From Deltaproteobacteria bacterium (GTDB taxonomy: Bacteria; Desulfobacterota; WTBG01; CAIYCZ01; CAIRTM01), in NCBI GenBank assembly GCA_016875025.1, contig VGSH01000005.1, forward strand, positions 1 to 52,261: DNA of 52,261 nucleotides. The letters are read 5' to 3'. A program made the position numbers and the translations under genes. Below the pieces are notes generated by a model. The model made no database searches and was not told where the DNA came from. It was given only the letters and a program-made list of their open reading frames with translations. The stretch's first letter is position 1. Each line of letters opens with the position of its first letter. Of the stretch, positions 33,575 to 41,872 are shown piece by piece.

Positions 33575-34373
33575 ACACCGGTATCAACCCTTCTTTTTTC
33601 AAGAGCATCTGGCCGTCTTTTGACAGTACGTAGTCAATAAAAGCCCGGGTATCTCCGCCGGGCGTTCCATTGGTGAGGTAGAGGAACGGGCGTACGATTT
33701 TATATTGTTTATTTTTGATGGCCTCTGCCACCGGCCGTACGCCGTCGATGGTAACGGCTGATACGCGCTTGTCAATCATCCCCAGAGATACATAGCCGAT
33801 GGCATAGGGGTCGGTGGCGACAACCTCTTTCACCGAGCCGTTTGAGTCCTGCACCATGATGCCGTCGTCAATCTCGCGGCCGCCCATCACCAGTTCTTCA
33901 AAGGCCCCGCGTGTGCCCGAGCCTTCCTCCCGGGTAACCGCGTCAATCTGGCGGTCGACCCAGCCCAGATCTTTCCAGTTTTTTAAAGTTCCGCTGAAAA
34001 TATCCTGTATCTGGCAAAGCGTCAGATTGGCTACAGGGTTTTCAGGATGCACCACCATGGCGATACCGTCCAGGCAGATTGTGATCTCGTCGAGTTTTTC
34101 TTCATCGGGTTTGAGCTCGCGGGAACTCATGCCGATTTCAACCGTTTTGTTGATGCAGGCCTGGATGCCCGCGGTTGAGCCGCCTGACTGCACGTTGATG
34201 ACGAAGGTGGGCTGCTCCAGCATGAAATGCTCGGCAAGTTTTTCGGTAAAGGGCATAACCGAGGTCGAACCGGCGATATCGACAACGTGTTTGCCGGAGG
34301 CGCCCTGTGAGCCCGGACTTCCGCAGGCAGCGGCGCACAGGCACAGTCCGGCAAGCATCAGCAGCGCGCGCAT
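33564..34373 (-). CDS. pstS: Phosphate-binding protein PstS
   Basis: Periplasmic phosphate receptor. IAGSTSVMPFTEKLAEHF and TREEGSGTRGAFEEL are the phosphate-binding loops of the PstS family. The N-terminus (MRALLMLAGLCLCAAACGS) looks like a lipoprotein signal with Cys at 17, though the lipobox is not ideal. About 269 residues. ATG 34373 shares a base with the phoU stop; a GTG one codon earlier (34376) is also possible. Confidence 0.92.
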   Translation of the reverse strand: MRALLMLAGLCLCAAACGSPGSQGASGKHVVDIAGSTSVMPFTEKLAEHFMLEQPTFVINVQSGGSTAGIQACINKTVEIGMSSRELKPDEEKLDEITICLDGIAMVVHPENPVANLTLCQIQDIFSGTLKNWKDLGWVDRQIDAVTREEGSGTRGAFEELVMGGREIDDGIMVQDSNGSVKEVVATDPYAIGYVSLGMIDKRVSAVTIDGVRPVAEAIKNKQYKIVRPFLYLTNGTPGGDTRAFIDYVLSKDGQMLLKKEGLIPVYEF

Positions 34374-35059
34374 CACTGCGCCTCCCCCTCGTGATGTTTG
34401 TGGTGCCGCAGAATTTTGCCTTCAACCATGAACACGACCAGCTCGGCTACGTTGACGGCGTGGTCGGCGATGCGCTCAAGATACTTGGAAATAAACAGAA
34501 GGCGCGTAGCGCGGGGTACGCAGCCGTAGTCGGTGGCCATGAGGTTCACCAGTTCGTGGTAGATCTGCTGCAGGGCGTGGTCGACTTTCTCATCCTCGTT
34601 TATGACGCTGCGGGCGGCGGCAGGGTCTTCGTTGACGAAGGCGTTGAGGCTTCCCCGGAGCATCTGCTGTACGGTCTGGGCCATCTGCGGCAGGGTAATG
34701 TAGGGCTTGAGCTGAGGCTCTTTGTTGAGTTCCAGTACCCGTTCGGAAATATTCACGGCCATATCGCCGATGCGCTCCAGATCGTAGTTGACCTTCATGG
34801 CGGTTGTGATGAAGCGCAGGTCGCGGGCCGCCGGCTGCCGCAGGGCAAGCAGGCGCAGGCAGAATTCGTCGATTTCAATCTCTTCGGCGTCCACCACATC
34901 ATCATCATCAATGATGCGCTGCGCTGTTTCGGAGTTGCGCTCCTCAAGTGCTCCTATCGCGTCCCGGATGGACTGCTCCACGCGGCCGCCCACTATCAGC
35001 AGCTTTTCTTTTAAATCGTGCAGCTCTTTATCGAATGATTTGTAGATATGGCCGTCCAT
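34373..35059 (-). CDS. phoU: Phosphate transport regulator PhoU
   Basis: A 228-residue all-helical protein with two PhoU repeats. Each carries the metal-binding E/DxxxD pattern (NYDLERIGDMAVNI and SKYLERIADHAVNV). PhoU restrains Pst and the PhoR kinase when phosphate is plentiful. Here phoU is the first gene of the operon rather than the last as in E. coli. No phoR or phoB is present in the window. Confidence 0.93.
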   Translation of the reverse strand: MDGHIYKSFDKELHDLKEKLLIVGGRVEQSIRDAIGALEERNSETAQRIIDDDDVVDAEEIEIDEFCLRLLALRQPAARDLRFITTAMKVNYDLERIGDMAVNISERVLELNKEPQLKPYITLPQMAQTVQQMLRGSLNAFVNEDPAAARSVINEDEKVDHALQQIYHELVNLMATDYGCVPRATRLLFISKYLERIADHAVNVAELVVFMVEGKILRHHKHHEGEAQ

Positions 35060-35132
35060 GTGCCGGTTCTCCCTGGGCTGGGCTGTGATTGCTGGCGGTT
35101 TGCCGGGCTCTGCGAGCCGGTTTGAAATGCTC

Positions 35133-35180
35133 TTATATAAAATTGCTTTGCATTAAATCAACATTAACTGAAGATTAACA
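35133..35180 (-). promoter_or_regulatory. Candidate Pho box and -10 of the phoU-pst operon
   Basis: ATTAAA, ATTAAC and ATTAAC start at 35152, 35163 and 35174, an exact 11-bp period (GTTAAT-type repeats on the minus strand). A TATATAA-like -10 lies about 13 bp downstream on the minus strand (near 35133-35139). This is how PhoB/PhoP sites replace the -35 box. Confidence 0.6.
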
Positions 35181-35581
35181 TTTTTGCCCTTCATAAAGCA
35201 AGTCTTAACATTCCGGGATCATCCGGAGAAGGGGGTTTAGAGTCCGTGCGCGACTGGTTTCGGCAGCGTTAATTGCCCTTCATGTGCCGGCGGAACTGCG
35301 CATAGCGCAATCAGTAAGCTTGAAGGTTTTATCTGCTGCTGAAGGCGAACACGTGCTCCGGGCTTGCCTGGCATGCCAGCGGCGGGCAGCTATTTCAAGA
35401 CATATAATAAATAAAGACAACTTTAAATTACAAATAATGACTATTTATCCTTGATTTTGTTTTTCCGTAGCCGCATAATCCGCTTTGCAGTATATGAGTC
35501 GCCCTGCTCTGGCCATACCGTGGGGCGAATGAATGGAAAGGGGTTGTTGACATCATCAACTTTAAGCAGAAGGAGGCTCGT
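35181..35581. other. Intergenic region between phoU and tupA
   Basis: Divergent control region. It contains an A/T-rich stretch (35400-35450), a CGCCC...GGGCG hairpin at about 35502-35529 and an AGAAGGAGG ribosome site before tupA. A structured leader is possible, but I could not match it to a known riboswitch. Confidence 0.4.
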
Positions 35582-36436
35582 ATGAAACGATGCATGTGTA
35601 TCACCTTTGCGGTTATCGCGGGGCTGTGTCTTGCCGTGGCAGTGCCGCGCAGCCAGGCTGCTGAAACGAAGAATATCATTCTCGCCACCACGACGAGCAC
35701 GCAGGATTCAGGCCTTCTGGATGCCCTGCTGCCGGTCTTTCAAAAACAGACGGGCTATTTTGTTAAGACTATTGCCGTCGGCTCCGGGCAGGCCATGGCC
35801 ATGGGCGCCCGGGGTGAGGCTGACGTGCTGCTGGCGCACTCGCCTGCCGATGAGAAGAAGTTCATGGACGAGGGCAACGGCTCGCGGCGCCAGCTCGTGA
35901 TGCACAATGATTTCATCATCATCGGCCCGAGCGATGACCCCGCGGGCGTAAAGGCGGCCAAAGACGCTCCCGAAGCTTTTAAGCTGATCGCTGGGAAAAG
36001 CGCCCTGTTTATATCCAGGGGGGATAATTCGGGCACGCATGCAAAAGAAAAGAAGATATGGGAGTCCGCGGGTGTAAAGCCGGACGGGCAGGGCTGGTAT
36101 CAGCAGACAGGGCTGGGCATGGGCCAGACTCTGGCGGTTGCCGCGGAGAAAAAAGGCTATACGCTCGCCGACCGGGGGACCTGGCTTTCCCAGCAGAAAA
36201 ATCTCGGCCTGCCGATTGTGTGCCAGGGCGATACAAGCCTTCTGAACGTGTATCATGTTATTGAAGTCAGCCCGCAGAAATGGCCCAGGGTGAACGCGGC
36301 AGGCGCGAAAGCGTTCGCCGAATTTATGGTGGCCCCGGCCACACAGAAGCTGATCGGCGCCTTCGGCGTTGAAAAGTTCGGCGCGGCCCTTTTCACCCCC
36401 GATGCGGGTAAAAGCTTGGAGAGCCTTGGTAAATAA
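35582..36436 (+). CDS. tupA: Tungstate-binding periplasmic protein TupA
   Basis: A signal peptide (about 1-26, ending SQA) is followed by the TupA signature ILATTTSTQDSGLLDALLP, where the TTTS loop binds the oxyanion. AVGSGQAMAMGARGEADVL and SRGDNSGTHAKE are typical of TupA rather than ModA. The 284-residue length is normal. It delivers tungstate to TupBC, but here tupBC is 1.8 kb downstream, behind restriction-locus remnants. Confidence 0.92.
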   Translation: MKRCMCITFAVIAGLCLAVAVPRSQAAETKNIILATTTSTQDSGLLDALLPVFQKQTGYFVKTIAVGSGQAMAMGARGEADVLLAHSPADEKKFMDEGNGSRRQLVMHNDFIIIGPSDDPAGVKAAKDAPEAFKLIAGKSALFISRGDNSGTHAKEKKIWESAGVKPDGQGWYQQTGLGMGQTLAVAAEKKGYTLADRGTWLSQQKNLGLPIVCQGDTSLLNVYHVIEVSPQKWPRVNAAGAKAFAEFMVAPATQKLIGAFGVEKFGAALFTPDAGKSLESLGK

Positions 36437-36546
36437 GTTTGGTTTATCTATAAATCTATAAATCATTACAACGCAAGACCCTGCCATGCGCCGGGGCTTT
36501 CGTTTTGCAGTTAAAAAATTGCTTTTTCAAGCAGATAAAGTTATCA

Positions 36547-36723
36547 ATGCATAACACATCCCCCGGTCGTTATGTCGGTGCAGCCGATGAGGCAGACGAC
36601 GGCGAACCCTTTGCTGAAAAAATGGAGCGGTTGACGTCTCAGCTGAAAGCGCAGTTTAACGAAAGCGCCCGGCTGGAGGAGCACATTAAAAAAAATCTGG
36701 GCATGCTCGGCTATGATGTTTGA
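36547..36723 (+). pseudogene. hsdM: C-terminal remnant of type I methyltransferase HsdM
   Basis: The 58-residue frame (SPGRYVGAADEADDGEPFAE, then KMERLTSQLKAQFNESARLE and IKKNLGMLGYD) corresponds to the extreme C-terminus of HsdM, whose usual ending is PGRYVG...DGEPF...KM..L...L..QF..S..LE..I..NL..LGY. The catalytic domain is absent. It is left over from a type I R-M locus. Confidence 0.78.
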
Positions 36724-36745
36724 ACCATGTATCACTTAGCAAAAA

Positions 36746-36849
36746 GCCGGACACGAACCTGACGTTATGTAGTTTTTGGCCGGACAAAGAGAAGCGTGTC
36801 CGGCGATAACGGAGGCATTCAGTAAAAATCAGTTTCTTTGTCCGGCCAA
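36746..36849 (+). repeat. Two interlocked inverted repeats (possible pseudoknot)
   Basis: GCCGGACACG (36746-36755) pairs with CGTGTCCGGC (36795-36804). TTGGCCGGACAAAGA (36776-36790) pairs with TCTTTGTCCGGCCAA (36835-36849). The arms alternate A-B-A'-B', so the transcript could form a pseudoknot or two exclusive hairpins just upstream of the DUF1016 gene. Confidence 0.8.
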
Positions 36850-36957
36850 ACAGAATAAAGCGGTCGGTGGAGAGTCATGCTCCGTCGTGGCCCTATGAAA
36901 CAGACGCGACAAAGAAAAATCAGCACATAGCGCACAATCCGTAAAGACATTGATTGT

Positions 36958-38127
36958 ATGAAAAAACCGGAAAAAATTTCTCTGACCTTTGATTTCCTTG
37001 TCGCTTCTATTCGGGAGGTGCATGATCGTTTTGCCGCGCAGGCCGGCAAGGCGGTAAATATAAGCTTGTCACTGAGAAACTGGGCAATTGGTTATTGTAT
37101 CCGCGAATATGAACAGAAGGGCGCTGATCGGGCCGCATATGGCGAAAAGCTGCTGGAAAAGGTTGCCGCACGTCTGGCACAAACCGGTTTGAAGCGGGTT
37201 GATGCCCGGGAACTCCGGCGCTATCGCCTGTTTTGTCTCTCCTATCCCCAGATTTGGGAGACAATGACTCCCAAATTCAAAGCACTTTTGCATAGCAGCG
37301 GCCTGCCGACGATTCGGAAATCGCTGATTTCCGGTTCTACACCAGGCGCGGTCAAAAAACGGGAGACAGCGTCTCCCGAATTGCTGCAGCCGGGTAAAAT
37401 GCTTCTGGAACGCCTGTTTTTTTCTCATTTTGCTGAATTGCTGACCCTGGATGATCCTCTCACGCGTGCCTTTTATGAGATTGAATGCATCCGGGGCAAC
37501 TGGTCGGTGCGGGAACTGAAACGCCAGATTGCCAGCTTATATTATGAACGTTCGGGCCTTTCCAAAGATAAAAATAAACTGGCGGCGCTGGTGAAAGCGG
37601 GGGCGGAAAAAGCGGAATCGCGACTTACCATCCGCGATCCCTATGTGTTTGAGTTTCTCGGCCTGAAGTCAAAAGAAGTCATGGCCGAGTCTGATCTTGA
37701 AGACGCGCTGCTGGACAAACTGCAGGATTTCCTGCTTGAAATGGGCCACGGGTTTTGCTTTGAGGCCAGGCAGAAGCGCATTCTTATAGGCAGCAGGCAT
37801 GGTTTTGTTGATCTTGTGTTCTACCACCGCATTCTGAAATGCCATGTGCTCATAGAGTTTAAGGTCGACGAATTCACCCACGAACACCTGGGCCAGCTTA
37901 ACACCTATGTAACCTGGTATAAAAAGCATCAGATGACCAAAGGCGACAATCCGCCGGTTGGGATTCTGCTCTGCACGCAGAAAGACCATGCCCTGGTTGA
38001 ATATGCCCTTGCGGGGATGGACAATAAACTTTTCGTTTCCAAATATCAGCTTGAGCTGCCGAAGAGGGAAGATATGCAGCGGTTTGTGGAAGAGCAGATG
38101 AAAAAGCGGCTGGGGGGTGGGGAATGA
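36958..38127 (+). CDS. DUF1016 (YhcG-type) PD-(D/E)xK nuclease domain protein
   Basis: A 389-residue protein. The N-terminal DUF1016 part has SLRNWAIGYCIREYEQKGADRAAYG and RRYRLFCLSYP. The middle motif is FYEIECIRGNWSVRELKRQI. The C-terminal nuclease-like domain has GFVDLVFYH (Asp) and HVLIEFKV (Glu-x-Lys). Such genes commonly sit as cargo in type I R-M loci. Here HsdM and HsdR stubs flank it, supporting that origin. The frame is intact. Role unknown; perhaps a modification-dependent or anti-phage nuclease. Confidence 0.88.
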   Translation: MKKPEKISLTFDFLVASIREVHDRFAAQAGKAVNISLSLRNWAIGYCIREYEQKGADRAAYGEKLLEKVAARLAQTGLKRVDARELRRYRLFCLSYPQIWETMTPKFKALLHSSGLPTIRKSLISGSTPGAVKKRETASPELLQPGKMLLERLFFSHFAELLTLDDPLTRAFYEIECIRGNWSVRELKRQIASLYYERSGLSKDKNKLAALVKAGAEKAESRLTIRDPYVFEFLGLKSKEVMAESDLEDALLDKLQDFLLEMGHGFCFEARQKRILIGSRHGFVDLVFYHRILKCHVLIEFKVDEFTHEHLGQLNTYVTWYKKHQMTKGDNPPVGILLCTQKDHALVEYALAGMDNKLFVSKYQLELPKREDMQRFVEEQMKKRLGGGE

Positions 38128-38133
38128 AATTAG

Positions 38134-38265
38134 ATTCTTCTTTTATATGCACTTGTTCGCCGCACCCTGCAGCGCTGGAAATATCCTCCCGACAAGCAGC
38201 AGGAAGCGATTGATCTGGTGATGAAGCAAGCTGAAGTTTTAGCTGATTCATGGAGCATTAATTAA
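38134..38265 (+). pseudogene. hsdR: C-terminal remnant of type I restriction subunit HsdR
   Basis: An open frame without start reads LVRRTLQRWKYPPDKQQEAI, then DLVMKQAEVLADSW and stops 1 bp before tupB. YPPDKQ..A...V..QAE.L...W is the conserved C-terminal tail of HsdR proteins. Only about 43 codons remain. Confidence 0.75.
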
Positions 38266-38266
38266 T

Positions 38267-38965
38267 ATGGATTTGATTTTTGACGGCATCCGGCATGCAA
38301 TTGTGCTGCTTGTCACGCTTGACCGCGAGACCTGGGGCATAACGTTTCTGTCGTTGCAGATATCGGGTGCGGCAACGCTGGTGAGCCTGCTGATAGGCAT
38401 GGGCGCCGGCACCGCGCTTGCCCTGGCCGATTTTCGGGGCAAGCGCCTGCTGGTCAGCATCATCAATACGGGCATGGGCCTGCCGCCGGTCGTGGTGGGC
38501 CTGTTCGTTACGATCATGCTGTGGCGCAACGGGCCGCTGGGTTTTCTTGAAATGCTCTATACCCCCGGGGCTATCATCCTGGCGCAGTCCGTTATAGCGA
38601 CGCCGATTGTAGCGGGCATCACGGTTGCTGCCATTCAGAACCTGCCGCGCAACCTGCGACTGCAGATACTGGCGCTTGGGGCAACGCGCCTGCAAATGCT
38701 GTGGCTGCTCATGCGTGAAGCGCGCCTGCCCCTGCTTGCAGCCGTGATGGCCGGTTTCGGCGGCGTTATCTCCGAGGTGGGCGCCTCGATCATGGTGGGC
38801 GGCAATATCAAGGGCTATACCCGCGTGCTCACCACGGCAACGGTCATGGAAACCGGCATGGGTAACTTTGACATTGCCATTGCTCTGGGCATTATCCTGC
38901 TGGGTCTGACCTTTGCTGTTAACTATGTTCTTACCCTTGTGCAGCAGCACGACAGGCCCCGATGA
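38267..38965 (+). CDS. tupB: Tungstate ABC transporter permease TupB
   Basis: A 232-residue inner-membrane protein with five to six segments (starting ISGAATLVSLLIGMGAGTAL). The EAA loop is QNLPRNLRLQILALGATRLQ, and AVMAGFGGVISEVGASIMVGG is typical of TupB. It pairs with TupC (ATGA overlap at 38962). No ribosome site is visible between the HsdR stub and the ATG; expression may depend on read-through from upstream. Confidence 0.9.
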   Translation: MDLIFDGIRHAIVLLVTLDRETWGITFLSLQISGAATLVSLLIGMGAGTALALADFRGKRLLVSIINTGMGLPPVVVGLFVTIMLWRNGPLGFLEMLYTPGAIILAQSVIATPIVAGITVAAIQNLPRNLRLQILALGATRLQMLWLLMREARLPLLAAVMAGFGGVISEVGASIMVGGNIKGYTRVLTTATVMETGMGNFDIAIALGIILLGLTFAVNYVLTLVQQHDRPR

Positions 38966-40056
38966 GCGCATCTTCCGTCATTCTTGAACTGAACAATGCC
39001 GATGTGCGGCGCGGCGGCGTGCGGGTGCTGGATGTGCCGCGCCTGTGCCTGCGGCAGGGTGAAATCCTGTGCCTTGTGGGCCCGAACGGCTCGGGCAAGA
39101 CAACCCTGCTGCTGACGCTCGCCTGCCTGCTGGAGCGCGCTGCGGGCGAGCTCTCCTTCAGGGGGCGTACGGTTGCGGACCGCGCTGCGGTGCTTGCCTA
39201 TCGCAGGAGTACGGCCACTGTTTTCCAGGAACCCCTGCTGTTTGACTCGACCGTGTATGCAAATGTGGCCGCAGGGCTCAAGCTTCGCGGCACCCCCCGG
39301 CAGCAGCTGCGCATGCGGGTGGAGGAAAACCTCAAGCGTTTTAGTATCGCTCATCTTGCGCACCGTGCGGCGCGCAAGCTCTCTGGCGGCGAGGCCCAGC
39401 GCGCAAGCCTTGCGCGGGCGCTGGCGACCAGCCCGGACATTTTGTTTCTGGACGAGCCCTTCTCAGCCCTTGATCCGCCCACGCGCGAAGCGCTTCTTGA
39501 TGATCTCGAGCATGTCATCCGGGATACCGGCATTGCCGTGGTCATGTCCTCGCACGATCAGGCCGAGGCGCTCAGGCTGGCCGACACCATGGCCGTAATG
39601 CGGCAGGGACTGGTCGTGCAGGCCGGGCCGCCTGAGCACATCATGAACTTCCCCGCGGATGAGTTTGTGGCATCCTTTGTGGGCATGGGTACGGTGCTCA
39701 AGGGACGTGTCATCGATGCCGGTTCGAATATGCTGCGGGTGGCGGTTGCCGATACGATGATTGAATGCGTGGGCAATATTCAGACGGGCAGGCAGGTCGT
39801 ACTGTGCATACGGCCGGAAAACGTGACGCTTGCCGCGCCGGGCAGCCATGACGGCGACAGCGCGCGCAACCATTTCACCGGCACTATCACCCGCATCATC
39901 CCCATGGGCCATTTTCTGAAGGTGCAGCTTGACTGCGGTTTTTTTCTTGCGACCCACATCACCCATCATTCGCGGGAGGCGCTGGGGCTTGTTGAGGGCG
40001 GCACGGTTGTCGCCTCTTTCAAGGCCACGGCCGTGCACCTGATACCTCATGCTTAA
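38962..40056 (+). CDS. tupC: Tungstate ABC transporter ATPase TupC with C-terminal TOBE-like domain
   Basis: The NBD carries Walker A GPNGSGKTT, Q-loop TVFQEPLL, signature LSGGEAQR, Walker B ILFLDEP and H-loop SSHDQAEA. The last 130 residues (KGRVIDAGSNMLRVAV, CIRPENVTL, TGTITRIIPMGHFLKVQLDC) are a TOBE-like oxyanion-sensing domain. All ATPase motifs are intact, in contrast to the PstB pair. Confidence 0.9.
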   Translation: MSASSVILELNNADVRRGGVRVLDVPRLCLRQGEILCLVGPNGSGKTTLLLTLACLLERAAGELSFRGRTVADRAAVLAYRRSTATVFQEPLLFDSTVYANVAAGLKLRGTPRQQLRMRVEENLKRFSIAHLAHRAARKLSGGEAQRASLARALATSPDILFLDEPFSALDPPTREALLDDLEHVIRDTGIAVVMSSHDQAEALRLADTMAVMRQGLVVQAGPPEHIMNFPADEFVASFVGMGTVLKGRVIDAGSNMLRVAVADTMIECVGNIQTGRQVVLCIRPENVTLAAPGSHDGDSARNHFTGTITRIIPMGHFLKVQLDCGFFLATHITHHSREALGLVEGGTVVASFKATAVHLIPHA

Positions 40057-40099
40057 GAGACGGGACATGTTTTGATACTTTTTTAACAGGAGTGTTGTC

Positions 40100-41011
40100 A
40101 TGGCCAAAGAGATGCTGAATACCAAAGAGGTGGCCGAATATCTGAACATCAATGAAAAGCAGGTCTACAAGCTTATTCAGGACAAGAAGATTCCCGCAAC
40201 CCGTATTACGGGCAAATGGACATTTCCAAAACAGCTCATTGATGCCTGGATTATTAAAAACGCGGAAGAGAATATATCGCTGAAAGGGAAAACGACTGAG
40301 CCGGGAAGCCATATCGTGGTCATGGGCAGCCATGATTTCTGCATGGAGCTGCTCTCCCATGAGCTGAGCCGGGAATTTCCGGAGCTGAGTCTTTCGGTTT
40401 CAAATGCGGGCAGTTTCGGCGGCCTGCTCGCGCTTAGCCGGGGCATCTGCCACGTGGCCTGCGCGCACCTGTTCGACCCTGAAACCGGCACCTATAATGT
40501 ACCCTATCTGGCGCAGCACCTGCCGGACACGCCCGTTGTGGTGATAAATCTTGTCTACCGCGACCTTGGCCTGATCGTGCAGCGCGGCAATCCGCTGAAC
40601 ATACAATCGGTTGCCGACATTGAGCGCTCGGGCGCGCGCATTATCAACCGCCAGAGCGGCTCGGGAACGCGCCTGTTTTTTGATGCCGAGCTGAAGCGGC
40701 TGGGCATTGCGGCGGAGCGCATACCCGGGTACGAGAGTGAGGTTTCCACCCACAATGAGGCGGCCCTTGCGGTGTTCGGCGGGTCAGCCGACGCGGCCGC
40801 AGGTATTTTGAGCGCGGCAAACATGCTGGGGCTTGATTTTGTGTATCTGACAAAAGAGCGCTTTGACCTTATCATCCCGAAAGAGCATATCTCACATGCT
40901 GCCATTGACGCCCTGCTGCAGGTAATGCGCTCCCCGGATTTCAAACAGAAGGTCAATGCCATGAGCGGCTACGACACAGCGGCAACCGGTCAGCTCATAG
41001 CCGCAACGTAA
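40100..41011 (+). CDS. HTH regulator with periplasmic-binding-protein-like domain, probable tungstate/molybdate regulator
   Basis: Residues 1-55 are an excisionase/MerR-like HTH (MLNTKEVAEYLNINEKQVYK, ITGKWTFPKQLID). Residues 70-300 are a cytosolic substrate-binding domain (PF12727 type): SHDFCMELLSHELSREFPE, SGSGTRLFFDAELKRLGI, ESEVSTHNEAALAV. Proteins of this design neighbour molybdate/tungstate transporters. It follows tupC after 43 bp with an AGGAG site, so it is probably co-transcribed and senses the oxyanion. Confidence 0.85.
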   Translation: MAKEMLNTKEVAEYLNINEKQVYKLIQDKKIPATRITGKWTFPKQLIDAWIIKNAEENISLKGKTTEPGSHIVVMGSHDFCMELLSHELSREFPELSLSVSNAGSFGGLLALSRGICHVACAHLFDPETGTYNVPYLAQHLPDTPVVVINLVYRDLGLIVQRGNPLNIQSVADIERSGARIINRQSGSGTRLFFDAELKRLGIAAERIPGYESEVSTHNEAALAVFGGSADAAAGILSAANMLGLDFVYLTKERFDLIIPKEHISHAAIDALLQVMRSPDFKQKVNAMSGYDTAATGQLIAAT

Positions 41012-41084
41012 TACTGCGTCATTTCTCCATCAAACAAATTCCGCCGCAGCTGAGATCCACCGCACAATCAGTTACTGTTCTATC

Positions 41085-41270
41085 AGGCTGTTGAAAAACG
41101 CCCAACTGCTGCGTTGTGCTCATTCCCGCCATGGCGGGATCACTGCGGCGTACGGCAAAGTACGCCGCATTCCTCATGATTGCCTGCAAGCAGGTGTCAG
41201 AGACCACGCACGCCTTGCATCCGAGCGTTTTTGAACAGCCTGTATAAAAGGATTTTTTCAACACCTGCCA
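41085..41270 (-). repeat. Dispersed element B, copy 2 (inverted)
   Basis: On the minus strand it reads like 20296-20445: TTGAAAAAATCC, AGGCTGTTCAAAAACGC, ATGAGGAATG, CGTACTTTGCCGTACGCC and TTTTTCAACAGCCT. It carries an additional insert (about 35 bp) around 41180-41215. Confidence 0.85.
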
Positions 41271-41308
41271 GAGCATTTTTCTAAATACCATAGCCTCAAG
41301 CGCATCGA

Positions 41309-41397
41309 CCGTTCGCCCTGAGCCTGTCGAAGGGACGAACGGATCATATATGGCACGACATACCCGTTCATGGTTCGACAAGCTCACCACGAACGGG
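41309..41397 (+). repeat. GAGCCTGTCGAA palindromic repeat, copy 3
   Basis: CCGTTCGCCCTGAGCCTGTC and GGTTCGACAAGCTCACCACG as in the copy before recO. After it, 41400-41670 is A/T-rich and gene-free. Confidence 0.85.
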
Positions 41398-41673
41398 TTT
41401 TCTCGCCGCCAGGGTTACAGAAAAAATAAAAATGCTCTAACCACCATGCAGACGCCCCTGTAGCGGCATCTTTGCGCCCAGGCTGCAAAACTATTTTATG
41501 GGTTTTTAATAACTTTTAATAACTTAAAATTACCAATAATAACAAATTAAGCTTTACATTTCCCTTTGCTTCCTATATCTTGAAAATGCATCATCGGAAT
41601 GGCTCCCTGAGAAAAATGTGATATTACGCGAACGGTGCGGCACACAGGGGGAGTGTTTTTTCTAGAATGACAG

Positions 41674-41696
41674 AGCAGAGCTGAACGGGCTCTGCT
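41674..41696 (+). terminator. Hairpin AGCAGAGC/GCTCTGCT followed by TGATGATTTTT
   Basis: Perfect 8-bp arms with a 7-nt loop; the weak T-run is 7 nt downstream. A terminator or the first stem of the porin leader. Confidence 0.4.
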
Positions 41697-41718
41697 GATG
41701 ATTTTTAATCTCCGAGTT

Positions 41719-41860
41719 GCGATGTTCTACGGGCTTTGAGCCTATGAAAGCGCGACCGACAGGGTTTGGCTTGAAAAGGCGATGCCTCCCGTGCCGGGTA
41801 AGGAGAGATACTACGGTTGCCTGCGCGCAAGCCGGTTACCTGCCTTGGCACGGAACCGGC
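41719..41860 (+). ncRNA. Structured leader, candidate riboswitch of the porin-diheme operon
   Basis: A G/C-rich, highly self-complementary stretch (CCGTGCC..AAGG against CCTTGGCACGG; GCCGGTTACC against later segments) ends directly in an intrinsic terminator placed before the porin start. This is the layout of a transcriptional riboswitch or attenuator. The 3' part AGCCGGTTACCTGCC resembles the B12 box, but the GGTGxxAATCC core of cobalamin aptamers is missing. The tungstate genes next door would suit a Moco/Tuco aptamer. Ligand undetermined. Confidence 0.45.
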
Positions 41861-41872
41861 TTTTTTTTCGTC
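41839..41872 (+). terminator. Intrinsic terminator in the porin leader
   Basis: AAGCCGGTT and AACCGGCTT form a 9-bp stem enclosing the B12-box-like CCTGCCTTGGCACGG, followed by a run of T. It lies about 15 bp before the porin start codon, so it must be controlled for the operon to be expressed. Confidence 0.75.

Noticed and set aside
41761-41860. Cobalamin riboswitch
   Set aside because: The AGCCGGTTACCTGCC box is suggestive, but the conserved GGTG...AATCC and CCCGCxACTG elements were not found, so I left the ligand open.
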